DNA of 64,000 bases from Methylotenera sp. (GTDB lineage: Bacteria; Pseudomonadota; Gammaproteobacteria; Burkholderiales; Methylophilaceae), in contig JABFRQ010000007.1 of the NCBI GenBank assembly GCA_013141075.1, positions 109,734-173,733 on the forward strand. Reading direction: 5' to 3'. The notes under the pieces were generated by a model that was given only the letters and a program-made list of their open reading frames with translations, ran no database searches and was not told the DNA's origin. Position 1 is the first letter of the stretch. Every line of letters starts with the position of its first letter. This document shows, piece after piece, positions 1 to 9,359 of this stretch. The translations under genes were made by a program, and so were the position numbers.

Positions 1-126
1 AATTGGTACTAAAATTTGACCAAATTGCTCTTGAAGGCCATTACGAACAATGCGCTCTTCCAAACCTTTTTGCACAGATTTTTCAAAGCCTGAAAAGGCC
101 TGTACCGCATACCATTTCATGCTCAT
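1..126 (-). CDS. nusG: Transcription termination/antitermination protein NusG, N-terminal part
   Basis: Only the first 42 codons lie in the window; the gene runs off the left edge. The translation begins [19 protein letters not shown], the typical start of the NGN domain of NusG, which binds RNA polymerase and links it to Rho or the ribosome. Its ATG overlaps the TAA stop of secE by one base (TAATG), so the two are translationally coupled. An internal ATG two codons later (MKWYAV) is an equally good start by homology. The secE-nusG order is nearly universal in proteobacteria. Confidence 0.95.
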   Translation of the reverse strand, partial: MSMKWYAVQAFSGFEKSVQKGLEERIVRNGLQEQFGQILVPI

Positions 127-473
127 TATGCGCCCCGTCCCATTAACCACTGCACCATATAAGCGAATCCAATATCTACAACAGCCAAAAATGCTGCCAT
201 TACAACAACGAGCACAAATACTACCAATGTCGTTTGTACTGTTTCTTTACGTGTTGGCCATACCACTTTACGCGCTTCAGAAACTGACTCACCAACAAAA
301 CTCAGCGACTGCTGACCAATTGGAGTGGTCCAAAGTACCGCAATACTAGCCCCTAAACCAGCAAGCACTGCGAGGATGCGCAACACGGTCGGCTTATCTG
401 CCAACAGGTAAAACCCTGCTAATCCTGCAATAAGTAGCAAAAGTGCTACCAACAACTTAATTTTGTTGACCAT
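126..473 (-). CDS. secE: Preprotein translocase subunit SecE
   Basis: 115 residues. It is a small inner-membrane subunit that clamps SecY in the SecYEG protein-export channel. Three hydrophobic segments are visible (about residues 6-26, 31-50 and 84-110), the three-helix form known from E. coli rather than the single-helix form of many bacteria. The conserved cytoplasmic amphipathic stretch ([14 protein letters not shown]) lies before the last helix and is the family signature. It lies between tRNA-Trp and nusG, the usual place. Confidence 0.96.
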   Translation of the reverse strand: MVNKIKLLVALLLLIAGLAGFYLLADKPTVLRILAVLAGLGASIAVLWTTPIGQQSLSFVGESVSEARKVVWPTRKETVQTTLVVFVLVVVMAAFLAVVDIGFAYMVQWLMGRGA

Positions 474-566
474 AATTTACTTAAATAAGTATTACTTAAT
501 AGTGACTAAAAATTTCTATTCGATTGATACGTCGTACATCTAACGCAAAAATCTTTACTAAAAACT

Positions 567-642
567 TGGCAGGCCAAGAGGGTTTCGAACCCCCAACCCT
601 CGGTTTTGGAGACCGATACTCTACCAGTTGAGCTATTGGCCT
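567..642 (-). tRNA. tRNA-Trp (CCA)
   Basis: 76-nt cloverleaf on the minus strand. The acceptor stem AGGCCAA pairs with TTGGCCT, followed by discriminator G and an encoded CCA tail. The anticodon loop reads CTCCAAA, so the anticodon is CCA. It lies between tuf and secE, as in many betaproteobacteria. Confidence 0.96.
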
Positions 643-690
643 GTCGTTTACAACTTAAAACTATTACAAATACTAACGCTAAAACACGAC

Positions 691-717
691 AAGCTACGCC
701 AATTACTAGCGTAGCTT
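691..717 (-). terminator. Hairpin downstream of tuf
   Basis: A perfect 9-bp inverted repeat, AAGCTACGC and GCGTAGCTT with a 9-nt loop, lies 18 bases past the tuf stop codon. In the tuf direction it is followed by a mixed T-rich stretch rather than a clean U run. It is probably a weak or partial terminator, because tRNA-Trp and secE continue in the same direction. Confidence 0.5.
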
Positions 718-734
718 GAATTTAAAATCAAATT

Positions 735-1925
735 TTATTCAATAATTTTAGCCACAACCCCAGCACCTACAGTACGACCACCTTCACGAATCGCGAAGCG
801 TAGGCCATCTTCCATCGCAATTGGTGCAATGAGTGTAACTGTGATTGATACGTTATCACCTGGCATCACCATTTCTGTGCCTGCTGGCAATTCTACTGCG
901 CCAGTAACGTCCGTAGTACGGAAGTAGAACTGTGGGCGGTAACCTTGGAAGAATGGTGTGTGACGACCGCCTTCATCTTTACCTAGTACATAGATTTCTG
1001 CTGTGAATTTTGTGTGTGGTTTAATTGAACCAGCTTTTGCTAGCACTTGACCACGCTCTACGTCTTCACGCTTTGTACCACGTAACAATACACCAACGTT
1101 ATCACCAGCCATACCTTGGTCTAGTAATTTACGGAACATTTCCACACCAGTACAGATAGTTTTAACGGTTGGTTTGATACCAACAATTTCAATTTCTTCA
1201 CCTACTTTTACAATGCCGCGTTCAATACGGCCCGTTACTACGGTGCCGCGGCCTGAGATAGAGAATACGTCTTCTACTGGCATTAGGAAAGTACCGTCAA
1301 TGGCACGTTCTGGCATTGGAATGTAAGTGTCTAGCGCTTCTGCTAGCTTTAGAATGGCTGGTTCGCCGTATTCTGATTGGTCACCTTCTAGGGCTAATTT
1401 AGCAGAACCAATAATCACTGGTGTATCGTCACCTGGGAAGTCGTATTTGCTTAGCAGTTCACGGATTTCCATTTCAACGAGTTCTAGTAGCTCTTTGTCG
1501 TCTACCATATCGGCTTTGTTCATGAATACAACGATGTATGGTACGCCTACTTGGCGGGCTAACAAGATGTGTTCACGCGTTTGTGGCATAGGGCCATCAG
1601 CAGCTGAACATACTAGGATTGCGCCGTCCATTTGGGCTGCGCCTGTAATCATGTTTTTTACATAGTCGGCATGGCCTGGGCAGTCTACGTGGGCGTAGTG
1701 ACGGTTGGCTGTTTCATATTCAACGTGGGCTGTGTTAATGGTAATGCCGCGTGCTTTTTCTTCTGGTGCCGCGTCAATTTGGTCGTATGCTTTAGCTTCA
1801 CCACCAAATTTCTTTGAAAGAATTGTGGTAATCGCTGCTGTTAGGGTTGTTTTTCCGTGGTCTACGTGGCCAATCGTGCCTACGTTGACGTGCGGTTTGG
1901 TACGTTCGAATTTACCTTTTGCCAT
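735..1925 (-). CDS. tuf: Translation elongation factor Tu
   Basis: 396 residues, full length. This GTPase delivers aminoacyl-tRNA to the ribosome. The G1 motif GHVDHGKTT (about 19-27), DCPGH and NKAD are intact, followed by domains II and III ending in VVAKIIE. It sits downstream of four tRNA genes in the order known from E. coli thrU-tyrU-glyT-thrT-tufB. Many proteobacteria have a second tuf copy near rpsL; none is visible here. The antisense open frames over this gene are shadows of its biased codon use. Confidence 0.98.
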   Translation of the reverse strand: MAKGKFERTKPHVNVGTIGHVDHGKTTLTAAITTILSKKFGGEAKAYDQIDAAPEEKARGITINTAHVEYETANRHYAHVDCPGHADYVKNMITGAAQMDGAILVCSAADGPMPQTREHILLARQVGVPYIVVFMNKADMVDDKELLELVEMEIRELLSKYDFPGDDTPVIIGSAKLALEGDQSEYGEPAILKLAEALDTYIPMPERAIDGTFLMPVEDVFSISGRGTVVTGRIERGIVKVGEEIEIVGIKPTVKTICTGVEMFRKLLDQGMAGDNVGVLLRGTKREDVERGQVLAKAGSIKPHTKFTAEIYVLGKDEGGRHTPFFQGYRPQFYFRTTDVTGAVELPAGTEMVMPGDNVSITVTLIAPIAMEDGLRFAIREGGRTVGAGVVAKIIE

Positions 1926-2031
1926 TGCATTATTCCTTTACAAAATTTTATTAACTATAAGTTTTATTGAAATTAATAAAACTTGTACAAATTTAAGTGC
2001 TACTACCTAAAACAAATTTTTTTACAAGTCG

Positions 2032-2106
<75 letters not shown>

Positions 2107-2143
2107 GCTTAATTATTAAAACACGCCATTGCAACCTCAAGCT

Positions 2144-2219
2144 TGGAGCGGGCGACGAGGCTCGAACTCGCGACATTCAGTTTGGAAAACTGAAACTCTA
2201 CCAACTGAGCTACACCCGC
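2144..2219 (-). tRNA. tRNA-Gly (TCC)
   Basis: 76-nt cloverleaf. Acceptor GCGGGTG pairs with CGCCCGC, with one G-T wobble, followed by discriminator T and CCA. The anticodon loop TTTCCAA gives TCC. It is the equivalent of glyT in the conserved tRNA-tuf transcript. Confidence 0.95.
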
Positions 2220-2312
2220 GTATTACTTATCTACTCTATCGCTATCTAAACCATCGCCTACAGGCGCTAACCATTTCTACTGCTTTTACAAAATCGCTAT
2301 TATTAAAACTAT

Positions 2313-2396
2313 TGGTGGAGGGGGAAGGATTCGAACCTTCGTACTCGAAAGAACGGATTTACAGTCCGTCGCCTTTAACCACTCGGCCACCCCTCC
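2313..2396 (-). tRNA. tRNA-Tyr (GTA)
   Basis: 84-nt class II tRNA with a long variable arm. Acceptor GGAGGGG pairs with CCCCTCC, followed by ACCA. The anticodon loop CTGTAAA gives GTA. It is the equivalent of tyrU. Confidence 0.96.
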
Positions 2397-2468
2397 AAAC
2401 CGAACCCGCGATTATGCTGAAAATTTGACTGGCTGTCAAATGTATAAAAGGGTAAATGTTTCAGAATT

Positions 2469-2544
2469 TGGTGCCGGATGTCGGAATCGAACTGACGACC
2501 TTCGCATTACAAGTGCGCTGCTCTACCAACTGAGCTAATCCGGC
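2469..2544 (-). tRNA. tRNA-Thr (TGT)
   Basis: 76-nt cloverleaf. Acceptor GCCGGAT pairs with ATCCGGC, followed by ACCA. The anticodon loop CTTGTAA gives TGT. It is the first gene of the tRNA-tuf transcription unit, equivalent to thrU. Confidence 0.96.
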
Positions 2545-2561
2545 GTTTATTTGAGTTGCGT

Positions 2562-2590
2562 ATTATACTGATATTTTAAAAAAAGGTAAG
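2562..2590 (-). promoter_or_regulatory. Promoter of the tRNA-tuf operon
   Basis: On the minus strand a perfect -10 hexamer TATAAT occupies 2567-2562. The hexamer CTTACC sits 17 bases further upstream (2590-2585), a weak match to the -35 consensus. Transcription would start about 10 bases before the first tRNA-Thr. The promoter directly abuts the end of sspB. Confidence 0.65.
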
Positions 2591-3016
2591 CTACTTTACG
2601 ATAGTTAATGTAGGTTTTTTATTATTTGTTGGTTTTACTGCTTCAGCAACGTCTTTAGACTCAGTTTCTTTACCGTCTTTTACTGATGCTGCGATTGGAG
2701 GCGTGCCAACTTCAAAGAACATACCTTGACCATTTTCACGCGCAAAAATACCTTTTACCGCATACATAGGTACATATAGGTTCTGTGAAACGCCACCAAA
2801 ACGAGCAGAAAATGTAATCGCTTCGTTCTCAATCTGTAAATCTTTGGTGGCGCCATAATTTAAATTAAGCACAATTTCGCCATCTTTCACATAAGCCATT
2901 GGTACGCGCGTTTGGCTATCTACCGCAACCAGCAAATGTGGTGTGCAGTCATTATCTACGCACCATTCGTGAATGGCGCGCACCATATAGGGCTTAGTTG
3001 AGGTAAATTCCGCCAT
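2591..3016 (-). CDS. sspB: ClpXP protease specificity-enhancing factor SspB
   Basis: 141 residues. SspB is the adaptor that binds ssrA-tagged proteins and delivers them to the ClpXP protease. The folded substrate-binding domain covers about residues 1-108 (motifs RAIHEWCVDN and LNLNYGATK). It is followed by a polar flexible linker and the C-terminal TLTIVK, which matches the ClpX-binding tail (LRVVK in E. coli). It lies 17 bases downstream of sspA, the usual operon partner. Confidence 0.95.
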   Translation of the reverse strand: MAEFTSTKPYMVRAIHEWCVDNDCTPHLLVAVDSQTRVPMAYVKDGEIVLNLNYGATKDLQIENEAITFSARFGGVSQNLYVPMYAVKGIFARENGQGMFFEVGTPPIAASVKDGKETESKDVAEAVKPTNNKKPTLTIVK

Positions 3017-3033
3017 TTAGCTTCTACTTAAAA

Positions 3034-3633
3034 CTACTTACGCATTACTTTTTCTGATGGTGTCATAGCTTCTGCATATAACGGTCTTGAGAATAAACGC
3101 TCAGCATATTTCAAGATTGGCGCAGCTTGGTTTTGCAACACAATGCCGTAGTGATCTAAACGCCATAATAGCGGCGTTACTGCTACGTCCAACATTGAAT
3201 AATCATCGCCTAGCAAATAATTCTGCTTGCCAAAAATTGGTACTAATTGCGTTAAATTATCGCGAATCGTCATGCGAGCTTTATCCGCTTTTTCATCATC
3301 GCCTGATTCAATATCTTTAATGTGATCAAACAACTCTTTTTCAAAATTGTATAAAAACAATCTTGCACGAGCACGCATGACAGGGTCTGGCGGCATCAAT
3401 TGTGGATGCGGGAAGCGCTCATCAATGTATTCATTGATAATATTCGCTTCAGACAACACTAAATCGCGCTCAACCAACACTGGTACTTGGTTGTATGGGT
3501 TAATTACCGCCAAATCTTCTGGCTTATTTGCAAGATCAACATCAATGACTTGAAAGTCCATGCCTTTTTCAAATAAAACAATGCGGCAACGGTGGCTATA
3601 GGGATCTGTCGTCCCTGAGTATAAAGTCATCAT
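3034..3633 (-). CDS. sspA: Stringent starvation protein A (GST-like RNA polymerase-associated protein)
   Basis: About 200 residues with a glutathione-S-transferase fold: N-terminal thioredoxin-like domain (MMTLYSGTTDPYSHRCR) and an alpha-helical C-terminal domain. SspA binds RNA polymerase and affects stationary-phase and acid-stress gene expression in relatives. I chose the ATG at 3633 because the longer open frame would overlap the end of cytochrome c1, and because the family begins at MTLYSG. A GGAAGGA ribosome binding site lies about 12 bases upstream. The 3-base spacing from petC and the sspA-sspB pair are conserved in betaproteobacteria. Confidence 0.94.
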   Translation of the reverse strand: MMTLYSGTTDPYSHRCRIVLFEKGMDFQVIDVDLANKPEDLAVINPYNQVPVLVERDLVLSEANIINEYIDERFPHPQLMPPDPVMRARARLFLYNFEKELFDHIKDIESGDDEKADKARMTIRDNLTQLVPIFGKQNYLLGDDYSMLDVAVTPLLWRLDHYGIVLQNQAAPILKYAERLFSRPLYAEAMTPSEKVMRK

Positions 3634-3635
3634 AA

Positions 3636-4352
3636 TTAGTGTATATCCTTCCAATAAGCTTTTTTGAGTTTAATTGTTAGTATTAACAACACTCCTAAAA
3701 ACAGTAATACAAACCAGCCGAGATGATTGCGCTGCTGTTTTGCGGGTTCAGCCATATAGGCCATAAAGTTAGTTAAATCACCTACAAAAACATCATATTC
3801 TTCCGCTGACATTTTGCCTGGCTTTACTAGATTTAGCGTGTGCGTTTCATGATCTAAAGCTTGCTCGCCTTGTAGTTCATACAATACATGCGGCATCGCA
3901 GATTTATCAAATACAAGGTTATTCCAGCCTGACGGGCGTGTGCTATCGCGGTAAAAACTGCGCATATAGGTATAAACCCAATCTGCGCCTCGTGCGCGTA
4001 CTTCTACTGACAAATCAGGTGGCGCAACGCCAAACCATTTTTTAGCATCATTTTTGCTAATTGCAGCAGTCATTGGGTCACCCACTTTATCAGCGGTAAA
4101 AAGCAGATTTTCTTTTATCTGCTTTTCAGTCAAGCCAATATCTTGTAAGCGGTTATACCGCATATAGCTAGCGCTATGACAATTTAAGCAGTTATTAATA
4201 AAAGTACGTGCGCCACGTTGTAGCGATGCATGATTAGATGCATCAATCGGTGCTTTATCTAAATGTACTTCAGTATTAGCAAAACTTAATATTGGCAACA
4301 ATAACAATGCAAATACGGCGTTTTTCATTTGAGTTTTAATGTGCATGATCAT
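3636..4352 (-). CDS. petC: Cytochrome c1 of the bc1 complex
   Basis: 238 residues. It carries electrons from the Rieske centre to soluble cytochrome c. Visible parts are an N-terminal signal peptide (ending near ILSFA), a single haem c site CLNCH at about residues 55-59, and a C-terminal membrane anchor (about 211-230) with a basic tail. The ATG overlaps the petB stop codon (TAATG). Internal methionines MHIK and MKNAVF are alternative starts, and the latter gives the more normal signal peptide. Confidence 0.96.
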   Translation of the reverse strand: MIMHIKTQMKNAVFALLLLPILSFANTEVHLDKAPIDASNHASLQRGARTFINNCLNCHSASYMRYNRLQDIGLTEKQIKENLLFTADKVGDPMTAAISKNDAKKWFGVAPPDLSVEVRARGADWVYTYMRSFYRDSTRPSGWNNLVFDKSAMPHVLYELQGEQALDHETHTLNLVKPGKMSAEEYDVFVGDLTNFMAYMAEPAKQQRNHLGWFVLLFLGVLLILTIKLKKAYWKDIH

Positions 4353-5635
4353 TATCCTGTCACTCTAGTTGGCACGGGTTTAGTTTTGTCTTTTTTGCTA
4401 TACCACGGCATTAAAATAAAGAACAAGAAATAGACGGCGCTGAAAATACGTGCCACAACAGTAGCAATATCTGCTTTACCCATCCAGGCACCAAATTGAC
4501 CCCATACATTGGCTGGTACTGTACCTAAATAACCCAACACCAAAAAGCTCACCACAAACGCCGCTAGCCAACCTTTGTATAAATTGCCTTTATAGCGAAT
4601 GGATTTAACAGGGCTACGATCTAGCCAAGGCAATAACGCAAACACCATCACAGATAAACCCATTGCCGCCACACCAGGGAATTGTGAAATTCCAATCGGC
4701 GGCACAGCACGCAATATTGAGTAGTATGGTGTGAAATACCAAGTAGGGGCAATATGTGCTGGCGTAACTAGTGGGTTAGCTGGCACAAAGTTATTGGCTT
4801 CCAAGAAGTAACCGCCCATTTCAGGGGCAAAGAAAATAATGGCAGAAAATACCATTAAAAACACCACAACACCCACTAAGTCTTTAACAGAATAGTAAGG
4901 GTGAAAAGGAATGCCATCTAAAGGAATGCCCGTAGTTTTATTTTTCACCGCTTTAATTTCAACGCCATCGGGGTTATTAGAGCCCACTTCATGCAAAGCA
5001 ATAATATGTGCAGCAACCAAGCCAATAATCACCAAAGGCAATGCAATTACATGAAATGCAAAAAAGCGGTTTAAGGTTGCATCAGAGGTTAGATAGTCAC
5101 CACGTAACCACTCGGCAATATCTGGGCCGATAAATGGCACAGTGCCAAACAAGCTAGTAATTACTTGTGCACCCCAGTAAGACATTTGACCCCAAGGCAA
5201 TAAGTAGCCAAAAAATGCTTCGCCCATCAACGCCAAGAAAATGCCCACGCCAAACAACCATATTAGCTCGCGAGGATTACGGTATGAGCCGTAAAGCAGC
5301 CCACGGAACATGTGCAGATAAATCACCACAAAAAACAGCGATGCGCCTGTAGAGTGCATATAGCGAATGAGCCAACCCCAAGGCACATCACGCATAATAT
5401 ATTCCACAGAAGCAAAGGCCATCAGCGCTTCTGGCTTATAGTGCATAGTCAAAAAGATACCAGTGACGATTTGCAATACCAACACCAACAAGGCTAAAGA
5501 GCCGAAAAAGTACCAGAAATTAAAGTTCTTTGGTGCGTAATATTCAGTGAGATGCGCTTTAACATTACTAGTAAGGGGAAAGCGTGCATCTACCCAACCC
5601 AAAAGCTCATCTGCTTTTTTAGTCAAAAAACTCAT
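4352..5635 (-). CDS. petB: Cytochrome b of the bc1 complex
   Basis: 427 residues. This is the quinol-oxidising, haem-b-carrying core of complex III. About eight transmembrane segments are visible, with paired histidines in the second and fourth (for example RYMHSTGAS and FAFHVIALP) and the PEW-like loop seen here as PTWYFTPYYS. It overlaps petA upstream and petC downstream through TAATG junctions, so the three subunits are coupled. Length and motifs are normal for proteobacteria. Confidence 0.97.
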   Translation of the reverse strand: MSFLTKKADELLGWVDARFPLTSNVKAHLTEYYAPKNFNFWYFFGSLALLVLVLQIVTGIFLTMHYKPEALMAFASVEYIMRDVPWGWLIRYMHSTGASLFFVVIYLHMFRGLLYGSYRNPRELIWLFGVGIFLALMGEAFFGYLLPWGQMSYWGAQVITSLFGTVPFIGPDIAEWLRGDYLTSDATLNRFFAFHVIALPLVIIGLVAAHIIALHEVGSNNPDGVEIKAVKNKTTGIPLDGIPFHPYYSVKDLVGVVVFLMVFSAIIFFAPEMGGYFLEANNFVPANPLVTPAHIAPTWYFTPYYSILRAVPPIGISQFPGVAAMGLSVMVFALLPWLDRSPVKSIRYKGNLYKGWLAAFVVSFLVLGYLGTVPANVWGQFGAWMGKADIATVVARIFSAVYFLFFILMPWYSKKDKTKPVPTRVTG

Positions 5636-6249
5636 TATGCAGACTCCTTATCTTCACCAATTAGCAGGGTGGTTTCGGTTAAATATTGGTGCTTAGGCAC
5701 CACCAAATTCGTTGGCGCAGGCGAACCTTTAAATACGCGTCCAGCTAAATCAAATTTAGATCCGTGGCATGCACACACAAAACCGCCATCCCAATCTGCA
5801 GTGACCGCAAAGTTTTGTGCTGGCGAACAACCCAAATGCGTACAAGTACCCAACATCACCGCGTATTTTGGGTTAATGGCACGGTCTTTATTTTTGCAAT
5901 AGTCAGGTTGCTGAGGAATTTCTAAATCAGGGTCAGACAACTGTGCATCATGGCTAGCAAGCTTCGCAATTTGCTCATCAGTACGGTGAATAACCCAAAG
6001 CGGCTGGCCACGATATTCTGAAATCATCATGTCGCCAGGGGCAATTTTACTAACATCCACTTCTACAGGTGCACCCGCAGCTTTTGCGCGCTCACTTGGC
6101 GTCATGCTCAGTACAAACGGCACAGCTACTGTTGCGCAACCTACTGCACCTACTGCTGAGGTGGCGATTAAAAACTTGCGCTTTTCTTGGTCGATTTCGA
6201 CTTTTGATTGCTTGTTGCCACTGTTTTTGTCATTAGGATTGACTGACAT
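5635..6249 (-). CDS. petA: Rieske iron-sulfur subunit of the bc1 complex
   Basis: 204 residues. The N-terminal segment KRKFLIATSAVGAVG followed by a hydrophobic stretch is a Tat-type anchor with KRK in place of the usual twin arginine. The 2Fe-2S ligands are visible in CTHLGC and CACHGS, with the disulfide cysteines included. It is the first gene of the petABC operon, and a promoter can be seen upstream. The tatABC genes lie a few kilobases away. Confidence 0.97.
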   Translation of the reverse strand: MSVNPNDKNSGNKQSKVEIDQEKRKFLIATSAVGAVGCATVAVPFVLSMTPSERAKAAGAPVEVDVSKIAPGDMMISEYRGQPLWVIHRTDEQIAKLASHDAQLSDPDLEIPQQPDYCKNKDRAINPKYAVMLGTCTHLGCSPAQNFAVTADWDGGFVCACHGSKFDLAGRVFKGSPAPTNLVVPKHQYLTETTLLIGEDKESA

Positions 6250-6341
6250 TAGATTCCTTTTCTCGCCCTTTTGAGGCTTTTACTTTAAATTTAACGAAAT
6301 TTAAAACTTAAATATAATCACTACAAATTTCAACTGCGCGC

Positions 6342-6370
6342 ATTATACATTTTTCAGAATACAATTTAAA
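6342..6370 (-). promoter_or_regulatory. Promoter of the petABC operon
   Basis: On the minus strand a perfect TATAAT (6347-6342) is preceded, after a 17-base spacer, by TTTAAA (6370-6365). This is the best sigma-70 match in the gap between petA and the Nif3-like gene. It would give a leader of about 85 bases. Confidence 0.6.
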
Positions 6371-6422
6371 GCTTTATTTTATAACTTATTGATATAAAAC
6401 AATTAAAATGAATTTTAAATAG

Positions 6423-7172
6423 TTAAACGGGGTTGTTTATATCTATAAATTCATACGCTAAATTGAATTTTTCGGCCAAATGTTCGCCCAAAGCTTGCAC
6501 GCCGTAGCGTTCTGTTACATGATGCCCCGCAGAAATATAAGACACGCCAGATTCCAGCGCTTGATGTGTGGTTTGTTCTGAAATTTCACCGCTAATGTAT
6601 ACATCCACACCCAGCTCAATCGCCGCATCTATATAGCCTTGCGCGCCACCTGTGCACCAAGCGACTTTTTGCACCATTTTTTGTGCATCACCAATCACTA
6701 ACGGCATACGCTGAAGTGCGGTTTCGATATGTGCTGCAAAATTTTTCAATGAAATGGGTTTAGGCAAAGTGCCATAAGCAATAATATTTGCCTCACCCGT
6801 AAAACCTGTAGGCGCAATACCCAGCACGCGGCCAAGTTGCACGTTATTACCAAATTCAACATGTGCATCTAATGGCAAGTGATATGCCAACAAGTTAATG
6901 TCATTTTTGAGTAAAAACGCTAACCGATTGCGCTTAATGCCAACTACGCGAGCATCTTCATTTTTCCAAAAATAACCGTGATGTACTAAAATTAAATCCG
7001 CATTTGCCTCGTGCGCGGCCTCTAGCAAGGCCATACTGGCAGTCACGCCCGTTACAATTTTTCGGATTTCAGCTTTACCTTCTACCTGTAGTCCGTTCGG
7101 GCAGTAATCTTTGAAACGCTCAACTTGCATAAGTTGTTGGGTATAATGCGTTAAGTCATTGATTTTTACCAT
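6423..7172 (-). CDS. Nif3-like dinuclear metal centre protein (YbgI/DUF34 family)
   Basis: About 249 residues from the ATG at 7172. The family forms hexameric rings with a two-metal site; its activity is not settled, and GTP cyclohydrolase I-like or metal-chaperone roles have been proposed. Conserved features are CPNGLQVEG, the metal ligands [15 protein letters not shown], and the C-terminal [11 protein letters not shown] and [11 protein letters not shown]. The open frame could start 26 codons earlier, but those residues are not family-like. It is divergent from the protease gene at 7276, with 103 bases between them. Confidence 0.9.
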   Translation of the reverse strand: MVKINDLTHYTQQLMQVERFKDYCPNGLQVEGKAEIRKIVTGVTASMALLEAAHEANADLILVHHGYFWKNEDARVVGIKRNRLAFLLKNDINLLAYHLPLDAHVEFGNNVQLGRVLGIAPTGFTGEANIIAYGTLPKPISLKNFAAHIETALQRMPLVIGDAQKMVQKVAWCTGGAQGYIDAAIELGVDVYISGEISEQTTHQALESGVSYISAGHHVTERYGVQALGEHLAEKFNLAYEFIDINNPV

Positions 7173-7275
7173 TTGCCGCACCTTTTTTATATAGCTATAT
7201 TGATTTTTACAAATTAAGACCAACATTATAACGCGTAGCTTTAAACACAAAACTTAACTTAAATTGACCAATACA

Positions 7276-8469
7276 ATGAATAATTCATTTCAAAAAAAAT
7301 TATGGCTTATATTTGCGCAAAGCGTCACGGCATGCTTGGGCTTAGCCTTTGTGTTGCGCATGTTTTTCCCCGCAGTTTTAGATGGCTTGCTGGATAATTT
7401 AGCGCCAAAAACTGGCGCTGTTGTAGTAAAGCAAGTGGAATCTAGCCCCAAAACTAATGTAACAGGCTCTTACAGTCAAGCGGTTAAAAAGGCGATGCCC
7501 GCTGTTGTGAATATTTTTACCAGCAAAAAATCGCCTGACAACCCACATCAAAAGTTCTTAGATGACCCTGCATTTCGTCAGTTTTTTGGCGACCAATTAG
7601 ATGACCCAGACGCACAAGCTCAACCTGAAAACAGTTTAGGCTCAGGCGTTATCGTCAGTGAGCAAGGGCTAATTCTTACCAACAACCACGTAGTTGCTAG
7701 CGCCGATGAAATTGAAGTAGCCATGGCAGACGGCAGAAAAATTCCCGCCAAAGTAGTTGGCACAGACCCCGACACAGACTTAGCGCTCATTAAAATTGAG
7801 GCTGAAAACTTACCCGCCATTACCTTTGCCAGCTCAGACAAGCTCAACGTAGGCGATGTTGTTTTGGCGATTGGCAACCCATTTGGCGTTGGGCAAACCG
7901 TTACACAAGGCATCATCAGCGCACTTGGGCGCAACCATTTAGGTATCAATACCTTTGAAAATTTCATTCAAACTGATGCCTCAATCAACCCTGGCAACTC
8001 AGGTGGCGCATTGGTTGATACTGACGGTAATTTAGTGGGTATTAACAGCGCTATTTACTCGCGCAGTGGCGGCTCAATGGGCATTGGTTTTGCCATTCCC
8101 GCCACGCTGGCGCGCCAAGTGATGGATCAAATTGTTGCTGAAGGCAACGTGACGCGCGGCTGGATAGGCATTGAAGCACAAGACATGACGCCTGAATTAG
8201 CAGAATCATTCAAACTAAAAACCACAGAAGGCGCACTGGTGGCTGGTGTGTTGCGCGGCAGCCCAGCTGATAAAGCTGGCTTACGTGCAGGTGATATTTT
8301 ACTGAGCATAGAAGGCAAGCCAATTGCGGATACAGGTAGTATGCTTAATTTAATTGCCGCACTTATCCCCAACAAAAAAGCCACGCTAAAAATCTCACGT
8401 GCAGAAGCGATGATGGATATAGTGGTGCTAATTGGCAAACGACCTAAGCCTGTGATTGCTAAAGAATAG
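7276..8469 (+). CDS. DegQ/DegS-type serine protease (S1C, one PDZ domain)
   Basis: About 397 residues. An N-terminal membrane anchor (about 10-30) holds the enzyme in the periplasm. The trypsin-like domain has the catalytic His in TNNHVV, Asp in DTDLALI and Ser in NPGNSGGAL. A single PDZ domain follows (about 285-380). One PDZ plus an anchor resembles DegS/AlgW, regulators of the envelope stress response, more than two-PDZ DegP. The frame can extend to a TTG at 7264, but the ATG at 7276 is more likely. Betaproteobacteria commonly keep this gene near petABC and tatC. Confidence 0.93.
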   Translation: MNNSFQKKLWLIFAQSVTACLGLAFVLRMFFPAVLDGLLDNLAPKTGAVVVKQVESSPKTNVTGSYSQAVKKAMPAVVNIFTSKKSPDNPHQKFLDDPAFRQFFGDQLDDPDAQAQPENSLGSGVIVSEQGLILTNNHVVASADEIEVAMADGRKIPAKVVGTDPDTDLALIKIEAENLPAITFASSDKLNVGDVVLAIGNPFGVGQTVTQGIISALGRNHLGINTFENFIQTDASINPGNSGGALVDTDGNLVGINSAIYSRSGGSMGIGFAIPATLARQVMDQIVAEGNVTRGWIGIEAQDMTPELAESFKLKTTEGALVAGVLRGSPADKAGLRAGDILLSIEGKPIADTGSMLNLIAALIPNKKATLKISRAEAMMDIVVLIGKRPKPVIAKE

Positions 8470-8516
8470 TCGAATTTAACTTAGCTAATCCGCCCATTTT
8501 TACCCATACTCTAGAG

Positions 8517-8559
8517 CAATGCCCTGGGAGCCGCACTAATGCTTGCTCGCAGGGCATTG
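8517..8559. repeat. Palindromic repeat, family B copy 1 (terminator-like)
   Basis: Inverted repeat with arms CAATGCCCTGGGAGC (8517-8531) and GCTCGCAGGGCATTG (8545-8559), one mismatch, followed on the plus strand by TTTTCCTCTCG. It lies between the convergent protease gene and tatC, and its T run is on the side expected for a terminator of the protease gene. Related copies are at 16466, 28355 and 57090. Confidence 0.75.
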
Positions 8560-8609
8560 TTTTCCTCTCGCGCTTTATTTAGTCGTTATTTATGCGCTTA
8601 GCGCTTACT

Positions 8610-9350
8610 TCAGGTTGGCGGTAAAATCGTCCGTTCTGGCGCTTTTTTGCTAAGCGATGCCACCACAATACCAAGTTCATATAGCAACCACATTGGCACA
8701 GCCAGCATAAATTGTGAAATGATATCTGGCGGTGTAAAAATTGCGCCAATCACAAATGCACCGACCACAACATAACCACGCGCCTCTTTAAGTTGAGCAA
8801 TAGTCACCCAGCCAAATCGTACTATCATCACCACCGCGATAGGCACTTGAAATGCTAAGCCAAATGCGAAAAATAGCGTCATGACAAAATCTAAATAATT
8901 GCCAATATCCGTCATCACCGCCACACCTGCTGGCGCAGCGCCTACAATAAAACCAAATACCACAGGGAATACTAGAAAATAGGCAAAGGCCATGCCGAGT
9001 AAAAATAGCGTGCAACTGGCTAATATCATAGGAATCATGAATTTCTTTTCATGCACATATAAACCTGGCGCAACAAACGCCCAAACTTGATACATGGTGT
9101 GCGGCAATGAAACAATAAACGCCGCCATCATTGCCACTTTCATGGGTACAAAAAATGGCGTTGTTACCGCGGTGGCAATCATTTGGCCACCTGCGGGAAG
9201 TTTGCTTAATAGCGGCGAAGCAAGTAGCGCGTAAATTTTGTTTGCAAACGGAAAAAACGCAATGAACACAACAACAAAACCCATGACGATGCGTAATAGC
9301 CGATTGCGTAACTCAATTAGATGTGAAATAAAGTTATCGGTTGGGGTCAC
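8610..9350 (-). CDS. tatC: Sec-independent translocase component TatC
   Basis: 246 residues with six transmembrane helices. TatC recognises twin-arginine signal peptides and nucleates the Tat pore for folded proteins. The N-terminal HLIELRNRLLR motif and the conserved periplasmic Glu/Pro loop (FVAPGLYVHEKKF) are visible. It is the last gene of tatABC, 9 bases after tatB. Likely local clients include the Rieske protein. Confidence 0.97.
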   Translation of the reverse strand: MTPTDNFISHLIELRNRLLRIVMGFVVVFIAFFPFANKIYALLASPLLSKLPAGGQMIATAVTTPFFVPMKVAMMAAFIVSLPHTMYQVWAFVAPGLYVHEKKFMIPMILASCTLFLLGMAFAYFLVFPVVFGFIVGAAPAGVAVMTDIGNYLDFVMTLFFAFGLAFQVPIAVVMIVRFGWVTIAQLKEARGYVVVGAFVIGAIFTPPDIISQFMLAVPMWLLYELGIVVASLSKKAPERTILPPT

Positions 9351-9359
9351 GGCTGGTGT